Source: Sporosarcina sp. FSL W7-1349 (GTDB lineage Bacteria; Bacillota; Bacilli; Bacillales_A; Planococcaceae). From it: a stretch of DNA of 64,000 bases. The DNA is taken from NCBI RefSeq assembly GCF_038003045.1, contig NZ_JBBOOK010000003.1:1-64000 (forward strand). The letters run 5' to 3'. The position numbers and the translations under genes were made by a program. The number at the start of each line of letters is the position of its first letter. Within the stretch, counting starts at the first letter, position 1. The notes beneath the pieces are model-generated. The model ran no database searches, had not been told where the DNA came from, and saw nothing but the letters and a program-made list of their open reading frames with translations. Shown here piece by piece: positions 26,145-34,683 of the stretch.

Positions 26145-26162
26145 TTGGCACAGAAATTGCAA
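26145..26162 (+). promoter_or_regulatory. Sigma-54 (-24/-12) promoter of the acyl-CoA operon
   Basis: TTGGCACAGAAATTGCAA matches the sigma-54 consensus TGGCAC-N5-TTGC exactly. RNA should start near 26171-26174. The region 25956-26144 between the divergent genes must hold the activator's upstream binding sites. Candidate repeats with ACAAGTG occur near 26040 and 26080, but none is a clear palindrome. Confidence 0.9.
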
Positions 26163-26207
26163 TGAAATATAGTGAAAAGCAAAATTTGTCCAATAGGGGT
26201 GAGAGAA

Positions 26208-27737
26208 TTGCGGAATGATTATCAACGCTATTATTCGGAAAAAGAACGTATCTTAAAAGGCGGCTTGGAAAAATATCATGCGCGAAATAAGGAACAGGGA
26301 AAATTATTCGTACGGGAACGTTTGGAAAAACTATTCGATCCCAACTCGATTGTGGAGGATGGGGTTTTTGTAAACAGTGAAGATCCGTCTCTTCCAGCGG
26401 ATGGTTGTATCACGGGAATAGGAGAGATCAACGGTCGTCCCGTTTGTTTTTTAGCAGCGGATTCCACAGTGAAGGCCGGATCTTGGGGTCCGAAATCAGT
26501 TGAAAAAAATATTCGTATCCAAGAGAAGGCTGCCGATTTGAAGATTCCAATCCTTTATCTGATTGACTCCGCTGGCGCACGGATAACCGAACAGTTAAAT
26601 GTGTTCCCTGGAAAACGTCACGGCGGAAGAATTTTCTACAATCAGATCCAATTATCGGGAGTCGTCCCGCAAATCACTGTGTTATTCGGCCCATCGCCCG
26701 CAGGTGCCGCTTATGTTCCGGCGTTTTCTGATCTGGTCGTCATGATCGAACAAAATTCAAGCGCCTATTTAGGTTCTCCGAGAATGGTGGAAATGGCGAT
26801 CGGGGAAAAGACGACGATGGACGAAATGGGTGGAGCAAAAATGCATTGCTCCGTAAGCGGATTGGGAGACGTGCTTGTGGAAAGCGAAGAGGAGGCAATC
26901 GATTTTTGTAAGCGTTATTTGGAATATATGCCCCAAAATTGGCAGGAGAAAGCCCCGAAGAAAGAAGGAGCCAATCCGGTGAATGGACGAAGCATCGCGG
27001 AGATCATCCCGCTGAATCCGAATACACCTTTCAATATGTATGAACTGATCGACCAAGTGATCGACGAGGGGAGTTGGCTGGAGTATAAAAAACTGTTCGC
27101 CCCTGAATTGATTACCGGATTTGCTCGGTTGAATGGGGAAGTGACAGGGATTATCGCCAACCAATCCAAAGTGAAGGGAGGCACATTATTCGTCGACTCC
27201 CCCGACAAAGCAGCCCGTTTCATCATGATCTGTAATGCGTATAACATCCCATTGCTTTACCTATCCGATGTACCGGGTTATATGATCGGATCGAAAGTGG
27301 AACAGAACGGAATCATCCGGCATGGTGCGAAGATGATTTCAGCATTGTCCGAAGCGAGCGTGCCCATCATCTCGATTGTCGTGCGCAAATGTTTTGGTGC
27401 AGGGCTTTATGCGATGGCGGGCCCGGCTTTTGGATCGGATTCTGTACTGGCCCTGCCTAGCGCGCAAATTGCAGTGATGGGTCCCGAAGCTGCGGTCAAT
27501 GCGGTTTATTTCAATAAGATCATGGAACTTCCGGAAGAGGAACGGCCTGCATTCATAAGTGAGAAAAGGAAGGAGTACACCGATGACATCGATATTTTCA
27601 AACTTGCTTCGGAGCTGATTATTGACGATTTGGTCGGGTTTGATGAACTGCGTCCGGAACTGATCCGCCGATTCAAATTATATCGGACGAAACGCGTGAC
27701 GAAGTATGAAAAACGGAATGCCATCCATCCAGTGTAA
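26208..27737 (+). CDS. Acyl-CoA carboxylase, carboxyltransferase (beta) subunit
   Basis: This subunit transfers CO2 from biotin to an acyl-CoA. The 509-residue protein has the two crotonase-like halves of carboxyltransferases: LYLIDSAGARITEQ with a GPSPAGAAYVPAFSD acetyl-CoA site, and LSDVPGYMIGSKVEQNGIIR with KCFGAGLYAMAGPAFGSD. It resembles methylcrotonyl-, geranyl- and propionyl-CoA carboxylases; the substrate is not settled. TTG 26208 has GGGGTG 6 bases upstream. The alternative GTG 26172 coincides with the transcription start. It is the first gene of the operon. Confidence 0.9.
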   Translation: MRNDYQRYYSEKERILKGGLEKYHARNKEQGKLFVRERLEKLFDPNSIVEDGVFVNSEDPSLPADGCITGIGEINGRPVCFLAADSTVKAGSWGPKSVEKNIRIQEKAADLKIPILYLIDSAGARITEQLNVFPGKRHGGRIFYNQIQLSGVVPQITVLFGPSPAGAAYVPAFSDLVVMIEQNSSAYLGSPRMVEMAIGEKTTMDEMGGAKMHCSVSGLGDVLVESEEEAIDFCKRYLEYMPQNWQEKAPKKEGANPVNGRSIAEIIPLNPNTPFNMYELIDQVIDEGSWLEYKKLFAPELITGFARLNGEVTGIIANQSKVKGGTLFVDSPDKAARFIMICNAYNIPLLYLSDVPGYMIGSKVEQNGIIRHGAKMISALSEASVPIISIVVRKCFGAGLYAMAGPAFGSDSVLALPSAQIAVMGPEAAVNAVYFNKIMELPEEERPAFISEKRKEYTDDIDIFKLASELIIDDLVGFDELRPELIRRFKLYRTKRVTKYEKRNAIHPV

Positions 27738-27763
27738 TTATTACGGAAAGCGAGGTGATAAAC

Positions 27764-28549
27764 GTGAACTTTGAAACCATATTGTATGAAGTGAGCGAAC
27801 ATATAGCCAAAATCACGCTGAATCTTCCAGAGATGCGTAATCCCCTCACCGCCCGACTAACAGATGAGTTAGCGGAGGCCATCCGCACAGCGGACCGGGA
27901 CGAAGATGTCCATGCGATTATCGTGACGGGGGCGGGGAAGGCATTTTCTGCGGGTGGTAACCTGAATGAGTTCAAAGAGAATTTTACAAAACCGGTTCCT
28001 CAACTTCATCGCGAAGGTCGTGAAAGCACGGAACTGTTCAAGTTAGGCGCGGAGGTCCAAACGCCGATCATAGCTTCCGTAAACGGTCCCGCGCTTGGAG
28101 GGGGGACGGGTCTTGTGGCAATGTCGCATATCGCGATTGCTTCGGATCGGGCAAAGTTAGGGTTGACCGAGTTGTCGCTTGGCCTTGTCCCTTTTGTCAT
28201 CTTGCCATGGGTGAGGCGCGCGGTGGGCAACCGGCGTGTCATGGAAATGATGCTGACAGCTGAAATGATGGACGCTGAAAGGGCGAAAGAATACGGCCTG
28301 GTTCACCGGGTTGTCCCACATGACCAGTTGGAAGAGGAGACATGGGCACTTGCGAAAAACATCGCCTCGCATAGTCCACTGGCAGTCCGCTTAGGGATGG
28401 ATGCCTATTTTACAACCGAACAGATGGATTTTATGAAGTCATTCGATTATTTGTCGACTTTGCGGCTTGTGTCCTTTCAAAGCGAGGATTTAAAAGAAGG
28501 CGCTTCCGCATTTCTCGAAAAAAGGAGACCTGAATGGTCAGGAAAATAA
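27764..28549 (+). CDS. Enoyl-CoA hydratase/isomerase family protein
   Basis: This crotonase-fold protein of 261 residues has the oxyanion-hole segments GAGKAFSAGGNLNEF (about 58-72) and NGPALGGGTGLVAMSH (about 107-122). Its ELSLGLVPF matches the region of a catalytic Glu. It would hydrate a 2-enoyl-CoA or the product of the carboxylase, as AtuE or LiuC does. The GTG start has GAGGTG 6 bases upstream. It lies 26 bases after the carboxyltransferase. Confidence 0.88.
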   Translation: MNFETILYEVSEHIAKITLNLPEMRNPLTARLTDELAEAIRTADRDEDVHAIIVTGAGKAFSAGGNLNEFKENFTKPVPQLHREGRESTELFKLGAEVQTPIIASVNGPALGGGTGLVAMSHIAIASDRAKLGLTELSLGLVPFVILPWVRRAVGNRRVMEMMLTAEMMDAERAKEYGLVHRVVPHDQLEEETWALAKNIASHSPLAVRLGMDAYFTTEQMDFMKSFDYLSTLRLVSFQSEDLKEGASAFLEKRRPEWSGK

Positions 28550-28562
28550 GGAGGAGCAATCG

Positions 28563-28775
28563 ATGGAAATCCGATCTCAGATGAGTGGAAGTGTGTGGAA
28601 AGTTGAAGTCCGGGAAGGGGAAACCGTATCGGCGGGAGACGTCGTTGTCATTTTGGAATCCATGAAAATGGAAGTGCCGATCGAAGCCGCAGATACAGGG
28701 ACCGTTAAGGAGATAAAGGTGGCGGAAGGAGATTTCGTCCAAGAAGGAGATCCTGTCATCATCCTTGAAAAATAA
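28563..28775 (+). CDS. Biotin carboxyl carrier protein (biotin/lipoyl attachment)
   Basis: This 70-residue single-domain carrier has the ESMKMEV motif (about 32-38), whose central Lys is biotinylated, preceded by the GETVSAGDVV turn. Its size recalls the small YngHB carrier of Bacillus. It starts 13 bases after the hydratase gene. A biotin carboxylase is needed to charge it, but none is encoded in this window. Confidence 0.93.
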   Translation: MEIRSQMSGSVWKVEVREGETVSAGDVVVILESMKMEVPIEAADTGTVKEIKVAEGDFVQEGDPVIILEK

Positions 28776-29002
28776 TATATAAGTTGAATTTAATATTTTA
28801 CCTATTAGTTGATTGGAGTGCAGAGCGGCGACTCCAGCGAAGGCCGTCATAAAGGGGGATGCCTTAATTTCTACAAAGTACGCAGAAATTAAGGCCAATC
28901 GAACCCTTCGCTGTTCGATTGGCTGAAGCCGTGCCCGCGGAAAGCGTCCGCTCGAAACGGAAATCAACGGTTAGAAGAAGTTATTTATTTCAACCTATAT
29001 AG
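28776..29002. repeat. MITE-like element, copy 2, inside the operon
   Basis: About 227 bp begin at the carrier gene's stop and are bounded by imperfect inverted ends (TATATAAGTTGAA and TTCAACCTATATA). It matches copy 1 at 17942-18172 except for the central part, where a hairpin GCCTTAATTTCT / AGAAATTAAGGC (28861-28894) replaces that of copy 1. It separates the carrier gene from the AtuA gene and may attenuate or process the operon RNA. Confidence 0.75.
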
Positions 29003-29020
29003 AAAGGAAGATGAGTAACT

Positions 29021-30397
29021 ATGAAAAAAATACGGATAGGGGCCGCGCAAGGTTTTTACGGGGACACCATCGAACCTGCCATCGCTACGGCCAAATATGG
29101 AGATGTTGATTACATGAGTTTTGATTGTCTCGCCGAATTGACAATGGCCATTCTATTAAAAGATAAGCAAAAAAATGAAAATCTCGGATACACGCGCGAC
29201 ATTACTACTTCGATGAAAGCTTTGCTGCCTTATGTGAAGCAAAAAGGGATTAAATTATTGACGAATGCAGGAGGAATCAATCCGATCGGGGCACAGCAAG
29301 AGGTCATCCGGATTGCCAAAGAGTTGGGATTGGATGATTTAAAAGTGGCGGTCGTGACTGGGGATGATTTGATTGGGCAAATCGATGACCTCACGGCACA
29401 AGGTATTTCCCTCGACCATATGGAAACGGGTGAACCGATCGGGAAGGTGAAAGAGAAATTGATGTTTGCAAACGCCTATCTTGGATCGATGCCAATTGTG
29501 GAAGCGCTTAAACAGGGGGCGGATGTCGTCGTCACAGGGAGGACGACGGATACGGCACAGTTTCTTGCCCCGCTGATCTATGAGTTCGGCTGGTCTGAAG
29601 AGGACTGGGACCGCCTTGCCAGTGGCGTGTTTATGGGTCATCTGTTGGAATGTTCCGCCCAATCGACGGGAGGCAATTTCAGTGGCTCCTGGGAGCAAGT
29701 CCAACGGATGGAGGAAATAGGGTATCCGATTGCGGAAGTCGATGAAACAGGTGATTTCATCTTGACGAAAGTGGAGGAACGTGGCGGTTTGGTGAGCGTG
29801 GATACAGTGAAAGAGCAGATGCTGTATGAAATCCATGATCCGTCTGCGTATGTGACACCGGATGTCATTGTAGATGTCACCCAAGTGAAGCTTGAAAATT
29901 GTGGGGACAATCGAGTGAAAGTGAGCGGCGTCAAAGGAAAACCGAGGCCTGACGAGTTAAAGATCGTGATGGGTTATGAAGATGGCTACATGGGCCAAGC
30001 AATCGTCGGATTTTCATGGCCGGACGCCTTGAAAAAAGCAAGGAAGTCCGATGAAATCATACGCAAGCAAATCGAAAGGGCCGGTTTGGAATATGAAGAG
30101 ATCCAGACGAGTTACCTGGGATATGATTCCTTGCACGGTCCCCTTGCAAAAGAACCGGATAAAGAGTTGAACGAGGTGTATTTGCGAATGGCCGTCAGGG
30201 CAAAAACGAGGCAAGATGCAGCACGATTGGCCCGTCTGTTTCCTCCCCTGTTTCTGAATGGCCCTCCATCTGCCGGCGCTTTCCATGGGAATATCCCCCC
30301 TAGGCAGCTGCTTGGCATGTGGTCTGCCCTCATCCCGAGGGAAGTGGTGGAAAACCAAGTGGAAATCATAGTGGAAGAGGTGGGGACATATGTATGA
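29021..30397 (+). CDS. AtuA-family (DUF1446) acyclic terpene utilisation protein
   Basis: This 458-residue protein matches the DUF1446/AtuA family: IGAAQGFYGDTIEPAIATAK near the start, YMSFDCLAELTMAIL, TNAGGINP and DVVVTGRTTDTAQFLAP. AtuA is required for citronellol/geraniol degradation in Pseudomonas, but its reaction is unknown. The gene has a good AGGAAG site. It ends with 8-base overlap into the next gene, which encodes the domain that is fused to the C-terminus in longer AtuA proteins. Confidence 0.88.
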   Translation: MKKIRIGAAQGFYGDTIEPAIATAKYGDVDYMSFDCLAELTMAILLKDKQKNENLGYTRDITTSMKALLPYVKQKGIKLLTNAGGINPIGAQQEVIRIAKELGLDDLKVAVVTGDDLIGQIDDLTAQGISLDHMETGEPIGKVKEKLMFANAYLGSMPIVEALKQGADVVVTGRTTDTAQFLAPLIYEFGWSEEDWDRLASGVFMGHLLECSAQSTGGNFSGSWEQVQRMEEIGYPIAEVDETGDFILTKVEERGGLVSVDTVKEQMLYEIHDPSAYVTPDVIVDVTQVKLENCGDNRVKVSGVKGKPRPDELKIVMGYEDGYMGQAIVGFSWPDALKKARKSDEIIRKQIERAGLEYEEIQTSYLGYDSLHGPLAKEPDKELNEVYLRMAVRAKTRQDAARLARLFPPLFLNGPPSAGAFHGNIPPRQLLGMWSALIPREVVENQVEIIVEEVGTYV

Positions 30398-30731
30398 AGT
30401 CCTTTTAAGCGATGTCGCCCAGGCACGATCCGGCGATAAAGGAAATACGGTGAATGTCGGATTATTCGCCTCCGATGAAAACTGGTATGAGCTATTTTCC
30501 GAACAGGTGACAGCCGAAAAAGTGAAGAAGCATTTTCAAGGGCTGGTGAAAGGGGAGGTCATCCGCCATGATGTCCCCGCCATCCACGCTTTCAATTTCA
30601 TTTTGAAAGATGCATTGAATGGAGGAGGATCGACATCCATCCGTGTCGATAATCTAGGGAAGTGCTTCGGCACCAATTTACTCCGGATGAAAATCGAAGT
30701 TCCGAAAGAGCTGCTTAGCCATATTGAATAG
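30390..30731 (+). CDS. AtuA-related C-terminal domain protein
   Basis: This 113-residue protein corresponds to the C-terminal domain of longer AtuA proteins. The signature is ARSGDKGNTVNVGLFA near residue 11. It is translationally coupled to the preceding AtuA gene by overlap and likely forms a complex with it. The function is not known. Confidence 0.85.
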   Translation: MYEVLLSDVAQARSGDKGNTVNVGLFASDENWYELFSEQVTAEKVKKHFQGLVKGEVIRHDVPAIHAFNFILKDALNGGGSTSIRVDNLGKCFGTNLLRMKIEVPKELLSHIE

Positions 30732-30756
30732 AATGTTGAGAAATGGAGGTGTGCAT

Positions 30757-31929
30757 ATGACCTATGCACCTTATTTTACGGAAGAGCATGAGCTGTTACG
30801 TAAAACGATCCGTAAATTTGTAGAAAAAGAGGTAGCTCCCTTTGTGGAAGAGTGGGAAGAGGCGGGTGTGTTTCCGCGGGAGATGGTAAAAAGGATGGGC
30901 GAATTGGGGTTCCTTGGACTGCGTTATCCCGAAGAGGTAGGTGGCCAAGGCGGCGATTATTTCACAGGCATCGTATTTGCGGAGGAACTTGCCAAATGTG
31001 GATGCGGAGGCTTTCCGATGGGGATTGCCGTTCAAACGGATATGGCGACTCCGCCAATCGCGGAATTCGGCACAACCGATCAAAAAGAACGGTTTCTGAA
31101 GCCTGCCATCAAAGGGGATAAAATTGCTGCCATCGGAATCACTGAGCCGAATCATGGGTCGGACGTCGCGTCAATCGAGACACGGGCACGCAGGGAAGGC
31201 AATGAATGGGTCATCAATGGATCGAAAACGTTCATCACGAATGGAACACGTGCGGACTTCGTCACGCTTGTCACACGGACATCGGACGCACCGGGCTATA
31301 AAGGGATCAGCCTATTTTTAGTGGAACTGGATAGTCCGGGCGTGACCATCAGCAGGAAGCTGGACAAAGTCGGGATGCGCTCCTCGGATACTGCAGAGTT
31401 GATCTTCGACAATGTCAGGGTGCCCCATGCCAACCTGCTCGGGGAGGAAGGAATGGGTTTCTCCTATATTATGTGGGAACTTCAAGGGGAGCGGATGATT
31501 TCGGCGGCCGGTTCGATCGGAATGGCGGAATACGCTTATGATCTGGCCTATGACTATGCAAAAACGAGAAAGCAATTTAACCAGACAATTGCTAATTTCC
31601 AAGTGATTGCCCATTTGCTTGCTGAGATGAAAACAGAAATCGAAGTGTGCAAAGAGTTGACCTATGCGACTGCGTATCGTTTTTCGAATGGGGAAGTGCC
31701 GAGTAAGGAGATTTCCATTACGAAACTTGCGGCAGCCCAGATGGCGCATTGGGTGGCAGACCGCGCATTGCAGATTTTTGGCGGGAACGGCTATATGACA
31801 GAATACCCGATCCAGCGCATTTGGCGTGATACAAGGCTCCACCGTATCGGAGCGGGAGCGGATGAGGTAATGAAAGAAATCATTTCAAAACAAATGGACC
31901 TGGAGCGGATAAAGGAGGCAGTCAGATGA
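30757..31929 (+). CDS. Acyl-CoA dehydrogenase, first copy
   Basis: This FAD enzyme of 390 residues introduces the 2,3 double bond into an acyl-CoA. Family signatures are AIGITEPNHGSDVASIETRA, INGSKTFITNGTRADF and RALQIFGGNGYMTEYPIQR. The usual late catalytic Glu position reads IGAGADEVM. A Glu in ELQGERMISA aligns by eye with the helix-G base of isovaleryl-CoA dehydrogenase, which suggests a branched substrate. ATG 30757 follows GGAGGTG. It overlaps the next dehydrogenase by 4 bases. Confidence 0.9.
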   Translation: MTYAPYFTEEHELLRKTIRKFVEKEVAPFVEEWEEAGVFPREMVKRMGELGFLGLRYPEEVGGQGGDYFTGIVFAEELAKCGCGGFPMGIAVQTDMATPPIAEFGTTDQKERFLKPAIKGDKIAAIGITEPNHGSDVASIETRARREGNEWVINGSKTFITNGTRADFVTLVTRTSDAPGYKGISLFLVELDSPGVTISRKLDKVGMRSSDTAELIFDNVRVPHANLLGEEGMGFSYIMWELQGERMISAAGSIGMAEYAYDLAYDYAKTRKQFNQTIANFQVIAHLLAEMKTEIEVCKELTYATAYRFSNGEVPSKEISITKLAAAQMAHWVADRALQIFGGNGYMTEYPIQRIWRDTRLHRIGAGADEVMKEIISKQMDLERIKEAVR

Positions 31930-33080
31930 GCCATTGGATTTTCACAGAGGAGCATGAGCAGTTCCGCCAGTCGGTCAGAAAGTTCGTGGAAAAGGAAATG
32001 ATCCCGCATATCGAAAAGTGGGAGAAGGATGGGGGCGTCCCCCGCAAACTGTTTGAAAGAATGGGAGACTTGGGCTATTTAGGAATCAAGTTTCCGGAAA
32101 AATACGGCGGGGCGGAATCCGATCTCATGATGGAAGCTGTTTTCACGGAAGAGCTTACAAAATGCGGGTCGGGGGGAGCGGCCGCCGCCATTGGTGCACA
32201 TACTGGCATCGCGATGACGACGATTTGGCGTTTTGGAAATGAACAGCAAAAAGTAAAATACTTGAAGCCCGGCATTGAAGGGAAAAAGATTGCGGCACTT
32301 GGAATTACCGAACCTGATGCGGGCAGTGATGTCTCATCGATTACAACCCGGGCTGTCGACAAAGGTGAGTATTACTTGCTGAATGGATCGAAGGCATTCA
32401 TCACGAATGGAGTGTACGCGGATTATGTGATTGTCGCGGCGAAGACGGATGACAGTCCGGGACATCGAAACACGAGTCTTTTCATTGTGGAAAGTGATTG
32501 GGAAGGTTTTTCGGTTGGAAAGAAACTCGACAAGTTGGGTTGGCGTGCCTCGGATACGGGAGAACTATATTTTGAGAACGTGAGAGTGCCAAAAGAGAAC
32601 CTTATTGGAAAGCTGAACGAAGGATTCAAATATATTATGATCAATTTCCAATGGGAGCGGTTGACATTGGCCCTCAACAGTATTGCACTAGCCGAAAAGG
32701 CTTTGGAAGATACGGTCCGGTACGGCAAGGAGCGCATCCAATTTGGGGGGCCGCTCACCCAATTCCAGGTGCTCCGCCATAAGATGGTGGACATGGCCGT
32801 CGACATCGAAAAGGCGAGACATATTACATATCGGGCAATTTATCGATATGACAAAGGAGATGATGTGTCAACAGAAGCGACGATGGCGAAAGCGTATGCG
32901 ACCGAGATGGTCAACCGGGTATGTGATCAGGCTCTTCAAATCCACGGTGGAAATGGCTATATGATGGAGTTTCCAGTCCAGCGATATTGGCGGGATGCCC
33001 GTCTTCTATCAATTGGAGGCGGAACCACACAAATCATGAATGAAATTTTAACGAAGAAACTTCAAATCACTTCAACTTAA
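31926..33080 (+). CDS. Acyl-CoA dehydrogenase, second copy
   Basis: This second FAD-dependent dehydrogenase of 384 residues is a paralogue of the preceding one. It has ALGITEPDAGSDVSSITTRA, LNGSKAFITNGVYADYV and QALQIHGGNGYMMEFPVQRY, and ends with IGGGTTQIMNEIL. The helix-G Glu is in NFQWERLTLA. Its start codon overlaps the upstream stop (ATGA), so the two may form a heteromeric pair or act on successive substrates. Confidence 0.9.
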   Translation: MSHWIFTEEHEQFRQSVRKFVEKEMIPHIEKWEKDGGVPRKLFERMGDLGYLGIKFPEKYGGAESDLMMEAVFTEELTKCGSGGAAAAIGAHTGIAMTTIWRFGNEQQKVKYLKPGIEGKKIAALGITEPDAGSDVSSITTRAVDKGEYYLLNGSKAFITNGVYADYVIVAAKTDDSPGHRNTSLFIVESDWEGFSVGKKLDKLGWRASDTGELYFENVRVPKENLIGKLNEGFKYIMINFQWERLTLALNSIALAEKALEDTVRYGKERIQFGGPLTQFQVLRHKMVDMAVDIEKARHITYRAIYRYDKGDDVSTEATMAKAYATEMVNRVCDQALQIHGGNGYMMEFPVQRYWRDARLLSIGGGTTQIMNEILTKKLQITST

Positions 33081-33096
33081 TGAAACGGGGGAATTG

Positions 33097-34659
33097 ATGA
33101 TGATCGAAGAAATTTCAGTTGTTAACCGTGTCGCAATCGGCGATATCATTCGGAGGTCCGCGAGTCGTTTTGAAGAGAAGACGGCCATTGTGGAGGATGA
33201 CAAAAGACTGTCGTATCGGGAGCTAGAGCAAGCTTGCAACCGCTTTGCAAACTATTTGATCAGTCAAGGATATAAAAAAGGGGATGCCGTAGCGACTGTA
33301 TGCGGAAACTCCATCGAACACGCCATCGCCATGTTCGGTATCCAGAAGGCCGGGTTGATTTGGGTTCCGGTGAATCCGGGCGTATCCAGTGCTGAAAAAA
33401 AATACATTTTAGACAAAGTGGAAGCGAAGCTGGTTGTGCTGGATCAGGCATTTTTGCAGATGGATCGCTCCCCATACGGGACACTTCCTGTCTTAGTTAC
33501 GAATCATGCACAGGGGTCTGAAAAATCCTTTGCAGACGCCCTTATCGGACAATCCGATGAGGAGTCGGAAGTCGACATCCAGGATCGGGATGTGGCACAA
33601 ATCATGTTCACCAGTGGGACGACCGGTAATCCGAAAGGGGTTCGCATTAGCCACCTAGCCGTTTACTTTTCAGGTTTCAGCAATATTATCGAACTCGGAT
33701 TGAAGGAAAGCGATGTCCCGTTGGCAGTCATGCCTATGTTCCATTGTGCCCAACATGCATTTCTCGCTTCATTTTTTGCAGTCGGATCCAAGGTCGTCGT
33801 AATGAAGAAATTTGAACCGGATCATTTCATGGGGTGGATTGAAAAGGAGAAGGGGACATTTATGTTCGCATTGCCGATGATGTACCGAGCAATCATCCAT
33901 CACCCGAATCGGCGCAACTATGATTTGAAATCACTGAAAACTTGCTTATATGCGATGGCACCGATGGACCAGAACACCTTAAGGAAAGGGATCGAAGAAT
34001 TGGAGGCGGACTTCCTGCTAGGTACCGGGCAAACGGAAATGTATCCGGGTACGATGTTTTTCAAGCCGGAAGAGCAGCTGAAAAGATTCGGTTCTTATTG
34101 GGGAACGACCGCAATTCTGAACGATACGGCGGTGATGGATGGAGAAGGGAACATTTTGGCGAAGGGGCAAATTGGTGAAATCGTGCATCGCGGTCCGAAT
34201 GTCATGACCGGCTATTTGGATAATGAAGAGGCGACAAAGGAAACACGGCTATTCGGCTGGCACCATACCGGGGATCTTGGCTACTGGGATGAAGACGGCC
34301 AGCTGGTGTTTGTAGATCGTAAAAAGGATATGATCAAAACCGGCGGGGAAAACGTCGCCTCCATTAAAATTGAACAGACGCTATTGAACATGGACGAAGT
34401 GGAAAACGCAGTGGTGATCGGTTTGCCGCATGAGAAATGGATTGAAGCCGTGACAGCTTTTGTCCGTTGTAAAGAGGGAAAATCCTTATCCGAAGAGGAC
34501 ATTATCGCTTATTGTAAACAGCATCTGGGGGGGTTCCAAGTTCCGAAGAAAGTCGTATTTGTTGAGGAGTTCCCAATGACAACGACGGGGAAAATCCAGA
34601 AACAGCAGCTACGGAAGGCATATACAGACTTGTATACGGAATCGAATGTTGTCCAGTAA
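33097..34659 (+). CDS. AMP-dependent acyl-CoA ligase 1
   Basis: This adenylate-forming enzyme of 520 residues activates a carboxylate to its CoA thioester. The P-loop is FTSGTTGNPKGV (about 170-181); the ADP/AMP core is GTGQTEMYPGTM; the C-terminal hinge is GYWDEDGQLVFVDRKKDM, and the catalytic Lys lies in TTTGKIQKQQLR. ATG 33097 or 33100 follows GGGGGA. It is the first of four ligases in the operon. Confidence 0.9.
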   Translation: MMIEEISVVNRVAIGDIIRRSASRFEEKTAIVEDDKRLSYRELEQACNRFANYLISQGYKKGDAVATVCGNSIEHAIAMFGIQKAGLIWVPVNPGVSSAEKKYILDKVEAKLVVLDQAFLQMDRSPYGTLPVLVTNHAQGSEKSFADALIGQSDEESEVDIQDRDVAQIMFTSGTTGNPKGVRISHLAVYFSGFSNIIELGLKESDVPLAVMPMFHCAQHAFLASFFAVGSKVVVMKKFEPDHFMGWIEKEKGTFMFALPMMYRAIIHHPNRRNYDLKSLKTCLYAMAPMDQNTLRKGIEELEADFLLGTGQTEMYPGTMFFKPEEQLKRFGSYWGTTAILNDTAVMDGEGNILAKGQIGEIVHRGPNVMTGYLDNEEATKETRLFGWHHTGDLGYWDEDGQLVFVDRKKDMIKTGGENVASIKIEQTLLNMDEVENAVVIGLPHEKWIEAVTAFVRCKEGKSLSEEDIIAYCKQHLGGFQVPKKVVFVEEFPMTTTGKIQKQQLRKAYTDLYTESNVVQ

Positions 34660-34683
34660 AAAATGAAAAAGGGGCGTCCGATT

